A stretch of DNA of 8,437 bases from an uncultured Ruminococcus sp. GTDB lineage: Bacteria > Bacillota > Clostridia > Oscillospirales > Ruminococcaceae. The notes beneath the pieces are model-generated. The model was given only the letters and a program-made list of their open reading frames with translations, had not been told where the DNA came from and searched no databases. The stretch's first letter is position 1, and every line of letters begins with the position of its first letter. The stretch lies in assembly GCA_937942105.1 (NCBI GenBank), contig CALDFS010000323.1:1-8437 (forward strand), in the 5' to 3' direction. The position numbers and the translations under genes are program-made. Below, in pieces: positions 1 to 7,376 of this stretch.

Positions 1-629
1 ATGAGCACAAAAACGAAAAGGACATTTACGTTACTGGCAACACCTCTATAGATGCGTTGAGCACCACGGTACGCAGCGATTACACCCACAAAGAGCTTGA
101 ATGGGTAAAGGGCAAGCGGTTTGTCATGCTGACTGCGCATCGCCGGGAAAATTTGGGGGAGCCGCTGTTCCATATTTTCAAGGGAATAAAGAAGGTGGTT
201 GACGAGCATCCTGATGTTCGGATAATTTATCCTATACATATGAATCCGGCTGTAAGGGAAACAGCAGAAAAGGTTTTCGGCACCGATTCGCAGATAAAGA
301 TGATAGAGCCGCTTGACGTTCTTGATTTCCATAACTTTATGGCAAAATCCGAACTTATTCTCACGGATAGCGGAGGTATACAGGAAGAGGCTCCTGCTTT
401 GGGCAAGCCGGTTTTGGTTCTTAGAAACACCACCGAGCGTCCGGAAGGAGTGGCGGCAGGAACGCTTAAACTCGTTGGAACGGATGAGGATGTAATCTAT
501 AATGAGTTTACAAGATTGCTCGACGACCAGGCTGAAAGGGAAAGAATGAGCCGCGCGGCCAATCCATATGGGGACGGAACCGCTAGCAAGCAGATAGCAG
601 ATATACTTTTAAAACGGTTAAGCAACTGA
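1..629 (+). CDS. wecB: UDP-N-acetylglucosamine 2-epimerase (non-hydrolysing), 5'-truncated by window edge
   Basis: This cytoplasmic enzyme interconverts UDP-GlcNAc and UDP-ManNAc, the donor for ManNAc-containing wall or surface glycans. The reading frame is open from base 3, and the 208 visible residues are the C-terminal part of a family usually about 370 residues long, so the true start lies upstream. A TTG at 57 is only the leucine of the VTGNTSIDAL motif (visible residues 10-19), not a start. Other family hallmarks follow in order: LTAHRRENLG (about 43-52), YPIHMNPAVRE (about 76-86), the nucleotide-binding stretch TDSGGIQEEAP (121-131), TTERPEG (143-149) and a terminal NPYGDG (187-192). 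All motifs look intact, so it should be active. It is the first gene seen in the operon and stops 66 bases before the large membrane protein. Gram-positive versions are often named mnaA. The family is certain; the glycan it serves is inferred from its neighbours. Confidence 0.96.
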   Translation, partial: EHKNEKDIYVTGNTSIDALSTTVRSDYTHKELEWVKGKRFVMLTAHRRENLGEPLFHIFKGIKKVVDEHPDVRIIYPIHMNPAVRETAEKVFGTDSQIKMIEPLDVLDFHNFMAKSELILTDSGGIQEEAPALGKPVLVLRNTTERPEGVAAGTLKLVGTDEDVIYNEFTRLLDDQAERERMSRAANPYGDGTASKQIADILLKRLSN

Positions 630-680
630 ACATAACTGTTCTATAGCTTGGATAGCTGGGTGTGCATTAATCGGCAGATG

Positions 681-690
681 GGGGGGGAGA
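681..690 (+). promoter_or_regulatory. Shine-Dalgarno site deciding the start of the duplicated membrane protein
   Basis: A G-rich GGGGGGGAGA lies with its GGAG core at 686-689, six bases before ATG 696. This favours ATG 696 over the in-frame TTG 648 and ATG 678, neither of which has a purine-rich site at the right distance. With the G of the upstream ATG, the run is eight consecutive Gs (680-687). Confidence 0.8.
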
Positions 691-695
691 ACGGA

Positions 696-3600
696 ATGAA
701 AAAATGGTGGAGGACATATTTTGCGCAGAATCGTAATATTATTGCGTTCTCTTTTACCATCCTTGCCGCTGTAATTATATTCGGAATAATTTTCCATAAC
801 CCGGTTTCGACAATGCTCGATAACGGTCAATATGATGTTATACTTCCCGAGTGCGGTCTTGATTACATTCGGTCCCAAGGCAAGGATATTTCTGCGCATT
901 ACTATTCTATTCCGTTAGAGGAATTTGCAATTGAGTACATACCTGTTTCAAGCCTTCTGCAGTTTAAGCCGGTTCACAGCATTGTCTATCCCGCAAGTAT
1001 AGTTTCGGTATTCTGTAGGATTTTTGGGCTTCCGTTTTCCACAAGATATCTTGCTGTTGTGCAAGCAATAGGAATTCTGTTCGGATTTTACATACTATTA
1101 AAATCTCTATATACCTGGCTTAGGGGAAAGACGATATATGTGGGCTTTCTTGCCTGCCTTGTGCTGTTCGGTGGAGACTATGTTGTCCCTTTGAACTCGC
1201 TTTATCCGCAGGCTATGTTTTCAGTCAGCTTTTTCCTTTTTGTGGCGTTTACTGCGAGAGCTTTTGCTTTGATCGATGAAAATCAACCGTTAGGCATAAG
1301 AACAATAGCTCCGGTTTTTGTATCATCGCTTCTCTTGCTCACATCCTGCGAACAGGCAGTTTTTATTCTGCTGCCGATTGCTGCGGTTTTGGCAATAGTT
1401 GTTTATCAATGTGTGCTGCATAATAAGGATTTAAAGAAGCGTTTAATTGTTTTTGCTGCGGCTTTTGGCTGCATACTTGTATACAGCTCAACATCCTTTT
1501 TTGCTTCTTCTGGGCAGCTATTTAATAAAGTCTATCTGTACAATTCGTTTTTCGACGGTGTTCTTGTTAATTCTTCCAACCCGGAAGCAACTATACAACA
1601 GTTCGGTCTCGAGGAAGAACTTGCTGCTGATGTCGGAAAAACATATTATGAGCCGGAAGATAGCTTCTATATTTCGCCCACTTCTGCAGATGCCGGCGAA
1701 AGAATTTTTTCACATATCAGCTATCCTAAAATTTTAGGATGGTATCTTACTCATCCGTCAAGCGCTGCCAAAGCTGCCGACAGCTTTATAATATCTACCT
1801 TCCGTGAGCTTGACGATTACTTCGTTTACTCCGACAAAACTGCCGCCGATGGTATCTCGGTCGTCCGAAACGATTGGTGGCATTCGCTCGTAAATCTTTT
1901 TTCATCCAAGACGACAGGCTTTTTTGTCGTTATATGTCTATATATAGCTGTCTGTGGATGGATAATTTTCATAGATAAAGACAAAAAAGGCTGTGTAATC
2001 GCCTTACTTCTCATTATACCTTTGATACAGATTGTAGTAGGATTCATAAGCGGAGGAAATACGGTTAACTCTGTGAGCAGCTCCGTATTCAGGTATTGTG
2101 GGGATTGGCTTGCTCTGATTGTTATGTCGTTCGCCGCTATCTTGGTGAACGGCTTTATCGAGTTTCTGCTTTATCCGGACTTCGGAACAAGAAAGCAGGT
2201 AAGCGATATCTACACGGAAGAGAGATATACCGTTACTCTGCCGGACGGTGTATTCGAAAAAATGTCGTCTGCGGCTTCGAAAATTAGGAGCGGTTATAAG
2301 GCTTTGATTTCCAATGAAAAGAGCTTTGTAAGACTTATGACCTTTATCGCGGCTGCGGTTTTGGTTTATGTTCTGTTTATACCGCGCATCGGAGCTTACA
2401 ATAACGGAGACTTCGGTCGAATGATGAAGGCTATGCAGTTAACATGGCAGCCATACGATAACCTTCATATCGAGGAGCAGGTAGTCGAGAAGGTTATAGA
2501 GAATTATAATTATATCGAGCCTTACGACTGGACTATGATAAGACCCTCAAAGGTAGAGCTTAGTCAGGCGTATATTTCTGCTTTTATGCGAATCCTTTAT
2601 GAAATAGCGGGAATAAAGTTTTCAACTGCCATTGTTGCGTTGCTATATGCAGCTGTGCTTGTAGTCTGCTTCAGGCGCTTCATGATTTTTGGATATAGCC
2701 TACTTGGCAGTAAAGCACTTGCCGTGGGGATAGGGTTTATACTCGTATTCTTTGGCAGCTATAACATGGGATGGTTGAACTCATTCTTTGGCGAAGGCGT
2801 TTCCTTTGTCTTTTTGATGGCTGTAATAGCATCGAGCATAGACGTTATACAGCGTCCGAAGGGTAAGCCAGGGATAGCTTTGCTGTTGTACTTTGTTTCC
2901 TGCGTGATGTTTGTAGGCTCAAAGGCACAGTTTGTAATAACCATTCCGGTAATAGCGGTGTGGACAATTGTTCTTATCGTATATCATATGCCAAAGGGCG
3001 TAAGGAAAAAGATTGTCTTGGCTGCTGCGACCGCATGTTACGCCTTTGTTCTTATAAGGAGCGGTATAAATATCTATTCTAACAACGAGAAAATATCCTC
3101 GCAGGATACCTTGATTCAGGGCTTATACAATGGTATTCTTGTTGTTGCGGATGATAAGGAAGCGGCGCTCGAAGAGCTTGGTCTCGATACAAGATTAGCT
3201 GCCGACGCTGGCAAGAACGCATATGAGGACCCATCTACATATTTCTGTCCTCCGAGAACCGAAATGGCGCAGGAGATGATTTATAGCAAGGTCAGCTCGG
3301 TGGATTACTTGATTTGGTATATTAAGCACCCATCAAAACTTTTGGTTATGCTTAATGCCGCCGCGGAGGCGTCGCACAATCAGATGCCGGACTATTTCCT
3401 TTTTGTGGGAGACAGGATCTCCGAGGGTGGCTCCGGAAAGGTCAATAAACTAGGTCTGTGGAAGCAAATACGTCCTGCATTCGTTCCAGACTGTTTTGCA
3501 GGTTTTCTCATAGTTTTTGCTGCGATATTCGTGTACTGTTTTGTATGCATTTTATCAAGGAAAACGTCTTCTTGTAAACGAATGTATTTAGGATTATTCG

Positions 3601-3857
3601 TAGTTTTCATGCTATGCGGAATAATTCAGTACCCGCTTACGGTAATCGGTAACGGATTTTCCGATAATATAAAGCAGATCTACCTTTTCAGAGAGGTATG
3701 GGACGGAACAGTACTTGTTCTGCTTACATGGGCGGTTGTACGCCTTTCCGGGTATATCAAGGCGCAAAAGGAAGCAGCTGTTTCTTCGGATGGTAGTGTC
3801 AAAACAAGGTTTGCTTTGATTGAGAAGATATCTAAAAGATTCTCCAAAAAAATATAA
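696..3857 (+). CDS. Large polytopic membrane protein, tandem-duplicated GT-C-like glycosyltransferase
   Basis: The 1053-residue product starts at ATG 696 (MKKWWRTYF) behind a strong Shine-Dalgarno site; the frame is open further up to TTG 648. It is a multi-pass membrane protein made of two similar halves, about residues 15-485 and 543-1018, joined by a charged cytoplasmic linker. Matching landmarks recur at a nearly constant offset of 525-528 residues: DNGQYD (42-47) with NNGDFG (569-574), LNSLYPQ (166-172) with LNSFFGE (694-700), GLEEELAAD (304-312) with GLDTRLAAD (829-837), and a W-Y-x-x-H-P segment (349-354; 874-879). An acidic motif in the first outside loop after TM1 is typical of GT-C enzymes that use polyprenyl-phosphate sugars. 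The halves resemble clostridial membrane proteins of about 500-600 residues, possibly the WsfD-like glycan hexose transferase group; that link is from memory and uncertain. The first half has Q at both positions where the second has D572 and E700. Expected role: sugar transfer onto a surface glycan at the outer membrane face. A transport or structural role cannot be excluded. Confidence 0.7.
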   Translation: MKKWWRTYFAQNRNIIAFSFTILAAVIIFGIIFHNPVSTMLDNGQYDVILPECGLDYIRSQGKDISAHYYSIPLEEFAIEYIPVSSLLQFKPVHSIVYPASIVSVFCRIFGLPFSTRYLAVVQAIGILFGFYILLKSLYTWLRGKTIYVGFLACLVLFGGDYVVPLNSLYPQAMFSVSFFLFVAFTARAFALIDENQPLGIRTIAPVFVSSLLLLTSCEQAVFILLPIAAVLAIVVYQCVLHNKDLKKRLIVFAAAFGCILVYSSTSFFASSGQLFNKVYLYNSFFDGVLVNSSNPEATIQQFGLEEELAADVGKTYYEPEDSFYISPTSADAGERIFSHISYPKILGWYLTHPSSAAKAADSFIISTFRELDDYFVYSDKTAADGISVVRNDWWHSLVNLFSSKTTGFFVVICLYIAVCGWIIFIDKDKKGCVIALLLIIPLIQIVVGFISGGNTVNSVSSSVFRYCGDWLALIVMSFAAILVNGFIEFLLYPDFGTRKQVSDIYTEERYTVTLPDGVFEKMSSAASKIRSGYKALISNEKSFVRLMTFIAAAVLVYVLFIPRIGAYNNGDFGRMMKAMQLTWQPYDNLHIEEQVVEKVIENYNYIEPYDWTMIRPSKVELSQAYISAFMRILYEIAGIKFSTAIVALLYAAVLVVCFRRFMIFGYSLLGSKALAVGIGFILVFFGSYNMGWLNSFFGEGVSFVFLMAVIASSIDVIQRPKGKPGIALLLYFVSCVMFVGSKAQFVITIPVIAVWTIVLIVYHMPKGVRKKIVLAAATACYAFVLIRSGINIYSNNEKISSQDTLIQGLYNGILVVADDKEAALEELGLDTRLAADAGKNAYEDPSTYFCPPRTEMAQEMIYSKVSSVDYLIWYIKHPSKLLVMLNAAAEASHNQMPDYFLFVGDRISEGGSGKVNKLGLWKQIRPAFVPDCFAGFLIVFAAIFVYCFVCILSRKTSSCKRMYLGLFVVFMLCGIIQYPLTVIGNGFSDNIKQIYLFREVWDGTVLVLLTWAVVRLSGYIKAQKEAAVSSDGSVKTRFALIEKISKRFSKKI
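738..2150 (+). repeat. Internal duplication, copy A (residues about 15-485), apparently degenerate
   Basis: This is the first of two homologous membrane modules in the large protein; boundaries are approximate. TM1 leads into an outside loop with DNGQYD, then several membrane helices, the LNSLYPQ motif, SCEQ (residues 217-220), and an extracytoplasmic region with the GLEEELAAD stretch and THP. Compared with copy B, it has Q45 for D572, Q172 for E700 and C218 for K743, so polar or charged positions likely to matter for catalysis are changed. Similarity is at protein level only; the DNA of the copies has clearly diverged, so the duplication is old. Confidence 0.72.
2322..3749 (+). repeat. Internal duplication, copy B (residues about 543-1018), catalytic-looking half
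   Basis: This is the second homologous module of the large protein. After a TM helix it shows NNGDFG (D572) in the first outside loop, LNSFFGE (E700), a GSKAQ motif (K743, Q745), then the extracytoplasmic GLDTRLAAD and KHP landmarks and final membrane helices. The tail after it ends in a cationic helix (about 1040-1053, EKISKRFSKKI), which resembles the cationic part of the linker after copy A (about 521-534), so the repeat unit may include this cytoplasmic piece. Boundaries are estimated by eye. Confidence 0.72.
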
Positions 3858-3881
3858 CCGACCGGGCTTAGCGCCCTGGGT

Positions 3882-3887
3882 GGGAGG
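3882..3887 (+). promoter_or_regulatory. Shine-Dalgarno site of the GT39-like gene
   Basis: GGGAGG ends nine bases before ATG 3897, a good match and a normal spacing. It lies in the only 39 bases separating this gene from the preceding stop, which supports co-transcription. Confidence 0.8.
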
Positions 3888-3896
3888 CGATATAAT

Positions 3897-5732
3897 ATGG
3901 AAGTAAAAAAGACGTGGTTTAGCTATCTTAGTTTGTTTTTGTTTGTATTCGGCATACTTTATATAATCATCTGCGGAATATCAACTGCTGGTGAAGCACA
4001 GGAGTATCCATATTTCGTAAAATGTAAGCTTATGTTTGTTCTTGCTCTTTCATTGATTTTAAGCCACTTCGCCGCAGTGCTTGGAGCTAGGTTTAAAATC
4101 GATGAGATTTCGACGCGCAAGCCAAAGCTATGGCTTGCGGCTGAAGTCGTTGCTGTAGTTTGCATATTGCTTATCGCATTTATTATCAGAGTAAAGTTTG
4201 TCAGGACTGTTCCCATGACTCCCGAATCTGACTACAAAACCTACTACGAAATAGCCCAAATGCTGAATTCCGGAACTCTGCTGATAGACGGTAAGGGCTA
4301 CTGCGACTACGTTGCAATCTTTCCGCACGTTTTAGGCTATAGCGCGGTACTTGCAGTTGTATTCAAAATTTTCGGCACTTCAATTGCAGTGCGTCAGATG
4401 TTCAACATTGTCCTTGCGGTTGCAACCTGCTTTATAATTTGGCTCATCGTCAGGATGCTTGCAGGAAGACTTTCGTCGATGTTTGCACTGTGTGCAGTGG
4501 CGTTCTGGCCCTCCATGATTCTTTACAATAATTTTTTGGCAGCGGAATACCTTTTCAGCTTTATTATATATCTCTGCGCTTTATTAATGATATTTATAGT
4601 CAAGCATTATCGTGCCGATACTTCGGAGCATGGAGTAGGAGTGATTCTGCATATAGTCCTCGGAACACTTCTTGCCTGCGGTTCTGCTATAAGACCTATG
4701 TCGGTGCTGCTTCTTATATCTATTCTTATCTGTCTTATACCTTCAAGAATGCCAGTGATGGTTCGCCCTAAAAATGACATTCCGATTTCATCAAGAATTC
4801 TTGAAAAGGGCTGGCTAAGAGCAATAATAATACTTTTGTCATATCTGATTGTCTCATCATTTATTACAAAATGCGTTGCATTTACCGTTGACCGCGATCT
4901 CGCCGGAGGAACTGCTTCGATGGGATATAACCTTCTCGTCGGACTGAACGAGCAGTCATATGGAGGCTGGAACGAGGACGATTCGGCGTATTTGTATGAA
5001 GTACTTGAATCCACAGGAAGTCCGGAACAGGCGCAGATTGCCTGCCGGGATCTTGCATTCGAGAGACTACGCAGGAGTCCTTCGTCGATACTCAATCTGT
5101 TTATGCGCAAGTATTCGGTTCTTTGGAGCAACGACGACTATGGTATAACCTGGAACATTATTTTCCTTGAGCAGCACGGAGAGCTGACTCCAGAGCTGAT
5201 GAGCAAGCTATATAAAATTCAGGATTATAATAACATTTGGTATCTTTCGATTGTGTTCCTTGCCGGTATCGCGGGAATTTATCTAATCAAGGGTAGGGGA
5301 AACTGGTGCTACATATTTGTTTTGCTTTTCTGCGGAACGGTTGCAATACATCTCCTTGTTGAAAACCAGAACAGATATCATTTCCACTGCTTATATGCGT
5401 TTGCAATCCTTGCTGCGGTAGGTCTTCACGAGATGTATCTTGATAGCAAATACAGAGTTGTAATAGCGGATGCGGACAGACTTGATAAGAAATACCGCAA
5501 AGCAAAGGAAAAAGAGGCTCTTGAAAGGATAAGGGAAGCTGAGGAGTATGCCGAAATGTCGCGCATGAGCAGTCTAAACGGTTATTTTGACATGAAAGAA
5601 GCACTAGAGAGCGGGCATGTAAAAATGTCGGTATCGGAAAGCTGTACGGAAGACGATGAGTCACAGGCGGAGGTGAAAGCAGTTGAAGGAAGCGGGCAAG
5701 AGCGAGAAAAAGCAACAATCGGCGAACACTGA
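3897..5732 (+). CDS. GT39/PMT-like membrane glycosyltransferase with charged C-terminal tail
   Basis: The 611-residue protein has roughly eleven hydrophobic segments. The N-terminal ones lie at about 8-28, 43-63 and 79-98, with further clusters at 143-282, 308-328 and 447-513. It matches the ArnT/PMT (glycosyltransferase family 39-like, GT-C) layout. The outside loop after the third segment carries PESDYKTYYEIA (109-120) with D112 in the place of the family's catalytic acid. A FPHVLGYSAVLAVVFKIFG stretch follows (142-160), and NQNRYHFHCLYAF (491-503) closes the membrane part, as in many relatives. Family members move a sugar from a polyprenyl-phosphate donor to an acceptor on the outer face; donor and acceptor cannot be read here. 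Residues about 515-611 form a charged cytoplasmic tail, predicted helical or coiled-coil at 528-556 (RLDKKYRKAKEKEALERIRE) and then acidic and probably disordered. The tail overlaps the next gene by 50 bases. A role beside the duplicated GT-C protein in the same glycan pathway is inferred from context. Confidence 0.85.
   Translation: MEVKKTWFSYLSLFLFVFGILYIIICGISTAGEAQEYPYFVKCKLMFVLALSLILSHFAAVLGARFKIDEISTRKPKLWLAAEVVAVVCILLIAFIIRVKFVRTVPMTPESDYKTYYEIAQMLNSGTLLIDGKGYCDYVAIFPHVLGYSAVLAVVFKIFGTSIAVRQMFNIVLAVATCFIIWLIVRMLAGRLSSMFALCAVAFWPSMILYNNFLAAEYLFSFIIYLCALLMIFIVKHYRADTSEHGVGVILHIVLGTLLACGSAIRPMSVLLLISILICLIPSRMPVMVRPKNDIPISSRILEKGWLRAIIILLSYLIVSSFITKCVAFTVDRDLAGGTASMGYNLLVGLNEQSYGGWNEDDSAYLYEVLESTGSPEQAQIACRDLAFERLRRSPSSILNLFMRKYSVLWSNDDYGITWNIIFLEQHGELTPELMSKLYKIQDYNNIWYLSIVFLAGIAGIYLIKGRGNWCYIFVLLFCGTVAIHLLVENQNRYHFHCLYAFAILAAVGLHEMYLDSKYRVVIADADRLDKKYRKAKEKEALERIREAEEYAEMSRMSSLNGYFDMKEALESGHVKMSVSESCTEDDESQAEVKAVEGSGQEREKATIGEH
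5669..5676 (+). promoter_or_regulatory. Near-perfect Shine-Dalgarno site inside the upstream gene, fixing a TTG start
   Basis: GGAGGTGA lies six bases before TTG 5683 and within the coding sequence of the GT39-like gene. Its strength and spacing make TTG the likely start of the thioredoxin-GH8 protein. Downstream ATG 5761 would remove the charged N-terminus just before the membrane anchor and has no comparable site. Such an arrangement suggests translational coupling of the two genes. Confidence 0.82.
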
Positions 5733-7359
5733 GCATAGTGCCGAACATGCCATAAAACGAATGATAATTCTTTTTATGATAGTTGTGATTGTCGGTGTAT
5801 TGATGATTTCCGTTCAGGCGATCATAAAAAGGCGTCCGGATTCCGACATTACCGAAAGCATATCAAACGCCACTGTCAATACAGAAAACGACATATATGC
5901 GGATAAGCTCACGGAAACCATGTTTTACTATCCAGAAAAGCTGGTCATAGGCGAACGCCTTGAGAAAGCTGTTTTTACCCGTGATAACGGCACAAAGCTG
6001 TCTCTTGACGAGTACAGAGGTAAATATGTGGTTCTTATGTATTTTGCAAGCTGGTGCAACTACTGCTGCGAACAGTTCACCTTAATCGGAGATCCCGCTG
6101 ATATCGAAAGCGAATATGACGATGTAAAGATTTTTATGGTTGACAAGCTAGACGGTGAGAAGGAAACCATGGACTCTGCAGAAAAGTGCCTTAAAGACTT
6201 AAATATTACTTCTCAATGTATTTATGACCGCAATTTAGAGGTATACAATTCATTGGGAATTAAAATAATTCCAACAACCATTATCATCAACCCCGAAGGC
6301 AGGGTAAGCTATTGCTATGCCGGTACTATTGCGCTTGCCGACCAGTTGCGCTCAATGATAGATTACTCAAGACTTGGTGCCGCATATGCCACTGAAGGCT
6401 TCGTCAAGAACGAAATGCTGTCGGACAGAGGCGGAATGTATACCGGATACGAGGAAAAGTCGGGCACCGCCACCGGTCATGATGTTTTGAGTGAATCCCA
6501 GGGGCTGCTTATGGAATATGCTGCCTTGACAGGCGATATACATCTGTTTATCAGGACTTTTGATTATGTTAAGGACTATATGATGAAGGACTATCCGTTA
6601 CCAATCTGGGTTACTGATGACGAAAAGAGCATAACCGTCAATGCGCTTCTCGATGATTTAAGAATACTTAAAGCATTGAGCACTATGCAGAACAAAGAGG
6701 GCGGCTTTAGCGAAGCGCTGGAATCCTTTGCCGAGGCAATATCTATATACGGCACTGTAAACCAATATCCGGTAGACTTTTATGATTTCTATTATAAGAA
6801 TGCTGCAGACAGATTTACGCTTTGCTATGCGGATTTCGCGGCTTTTGAAATCTTATCCGAGCTTGCACCCAATCAGGAGAACCTTTTAGCAAACGTCTAC
6901 TCAATCGTTGACGGCGGCTACATCGGCGACAGCTTCCCGCTGTATCATAATTACTACGATTACGTGAACAAGCAATATGATTCGGGAAGCATTAACATGG
7001 CTGAGGGATTGTATGCTCTTTATCATCTTGCCGAAGCTGGTATGCTTAAGGATACCTCTCTGAACTGGCTGCGCTCTAAAATGAGTGGCAACGGTATCTT
7101 TGCCAGATATAATACAGACGGAACCGTGACTGAGGGGTATGAATACGAATCACCGTCAATATATGCCTTAGTAGGACTTATCGCAAACGAAATAGGAGAT
7201 AAGGAGCTTCTTACCCAAGCAATAGCAAGAATGGAGCAATTCAGAGTTTTTGATTCCGAAAGCCCAGCAAACGGTGCTTTTGGAACTCAGGGAATAGAGA
7301 ATATGGCTTCATACGATCAATGTATGGCGTTGCTTTTGTATGCAAAAATTGATGAATAA
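5683..7359 (+). CDS. Membrane-anchored thioredoxin domain fused to GH8-like glycosidase domain
   Basis: The 558-residue product begins at TTG 5683. A charged cytoplasmic N-terminus (1-26) precedes one TM helix (about 27-48) with no lipobox or evident cleavage site, so the rest should stay anchored outside. Residues about 85-228 form a TlpA/ResA-type thioredoxin domain: FASWCNYCCE (121-130) holds the CxxC pair C125/C128 plus C129, and the cis-proline lies in KIIPTTI (P197). Residues about 235-558 look like a GH8-type (alpha/alpha)6 barrel: LSESQGLLMEYAALTGD (269-285) corresponds to the GH8 SEGxGYGM region, placing E271 as the likely general acid, and NALLDDLRILKAL (320-332) to the DxDLxIAxALL helix. 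The closing YESPSIYALVGLIA (488-501) and GAFG helices fit the same fold. GH8 enzymes cut beta-1,4-linked glucans, chitosan or xylan, and GH8-like proteins occur in exopolysaccharide operons. The general base could not be placed, so it may be a non-classical or binding-only member. It sits between a glycosyltransferase and an acyltransferase, consistent with handling the nascent glycan. Confidence 0.83.
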   Translation: MKEAGKSEKKQQSANTEHSAEHAIKRMIILFMIVVIVGVLMISVQAIIKRRPDSDITESISNATVNTENDIYADKLTETMFYYPEKLVIGERLEKAVFTRDNGTKLSLDEYRGKYVVLMYFASWCNYCCEQFTLIGDPADIESEYDDVKIFMVDKLDGEKETMDSAEKCLKDLNITSQCIYDRNLEVYNSLGIKIIPTTIIINPEGRVSYCYAGTIALADQLRSMIDYSRLGAAYATEGFVKNEMLSDRGGMYTGYEEKSGTATGHDVLSESQGLLMEYAALTGDIHLFIRTFDYVKDYMMKDYPLPIWVTDDEKSITVNALLDDLRILKALSTMQNKEGGFSEALESFAEAISIYGTVNQYPVDFYDFYYKNAADRFTLCYADFAAFEILSELAPNQENLLANVYSIVDGGYIGDSFPLYHNYYDYVNKQYDSGSINMAEGLYALYHLAEAGMLKDTSLNWLRSKMSGNGIFARYNTDGTVTEGYEYESPSIYALVGLIANEIGDKELLTQAIARMEQFRVFDSESPANGAFGTQGIENMASYDQCMALLLYAKIDE

Positions 7360-7376
7360 AAGGGCGTGATTGCTTT

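Noticed and set aside
57..629. Epimerase starting at TTG 57 as a short 190-residue protein
   Set aside because: The in-frame residues before it complete the family's VTGNTSIDAL motif, and the frame is open to the window edge, so this is an internal leucine codon of a truncated full-length gene.
630..695. Possible promoter or small hairpin in the 66 bases after the epimerase gene
   Set aside because: AGCT and CTAT/ATAG repeats give only four-pair stems, and no convincing -35/-10 pair with correct spacing was seen. Read-through from the epimerase gene is simpler.
648..695. Sixteen-residue N-terminal extension of the duplicated membrane protein from TTG 648
   Set aside because: There is no ribosome site before TTG 648, whereas ATG 696 has a strong one at six bases. 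The extension would also translate the ribosome site itself.
3864..3876. Short hairpin GGGC-TTAGC-GCCC between the duplicated GT-C gene and the GT39-like gene
   Set aside because: The stem is only four pairs and no T-run follows, so it is not a credible terminator. It lies just before a Shine-Dalgarno site, but a stem this short is expected by chance.
4607..5131. Minus-strand open frame of 174 codons within the GT39-like gene
   Set aside because: It lies opposite a clear membrane-protein gene, shows no recognisable motif or membrane pattern and has no convincing ribosome site. It reads as a shadow of the real gene.
5287..5748. Minus-strand open frame of 153 codons across the junction of the GT39-like and thioredoxin-GH8 genes
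   Set aside because: Its product is a leucine/proline/serine-rich antisense reading of known coding sequence with no family features.
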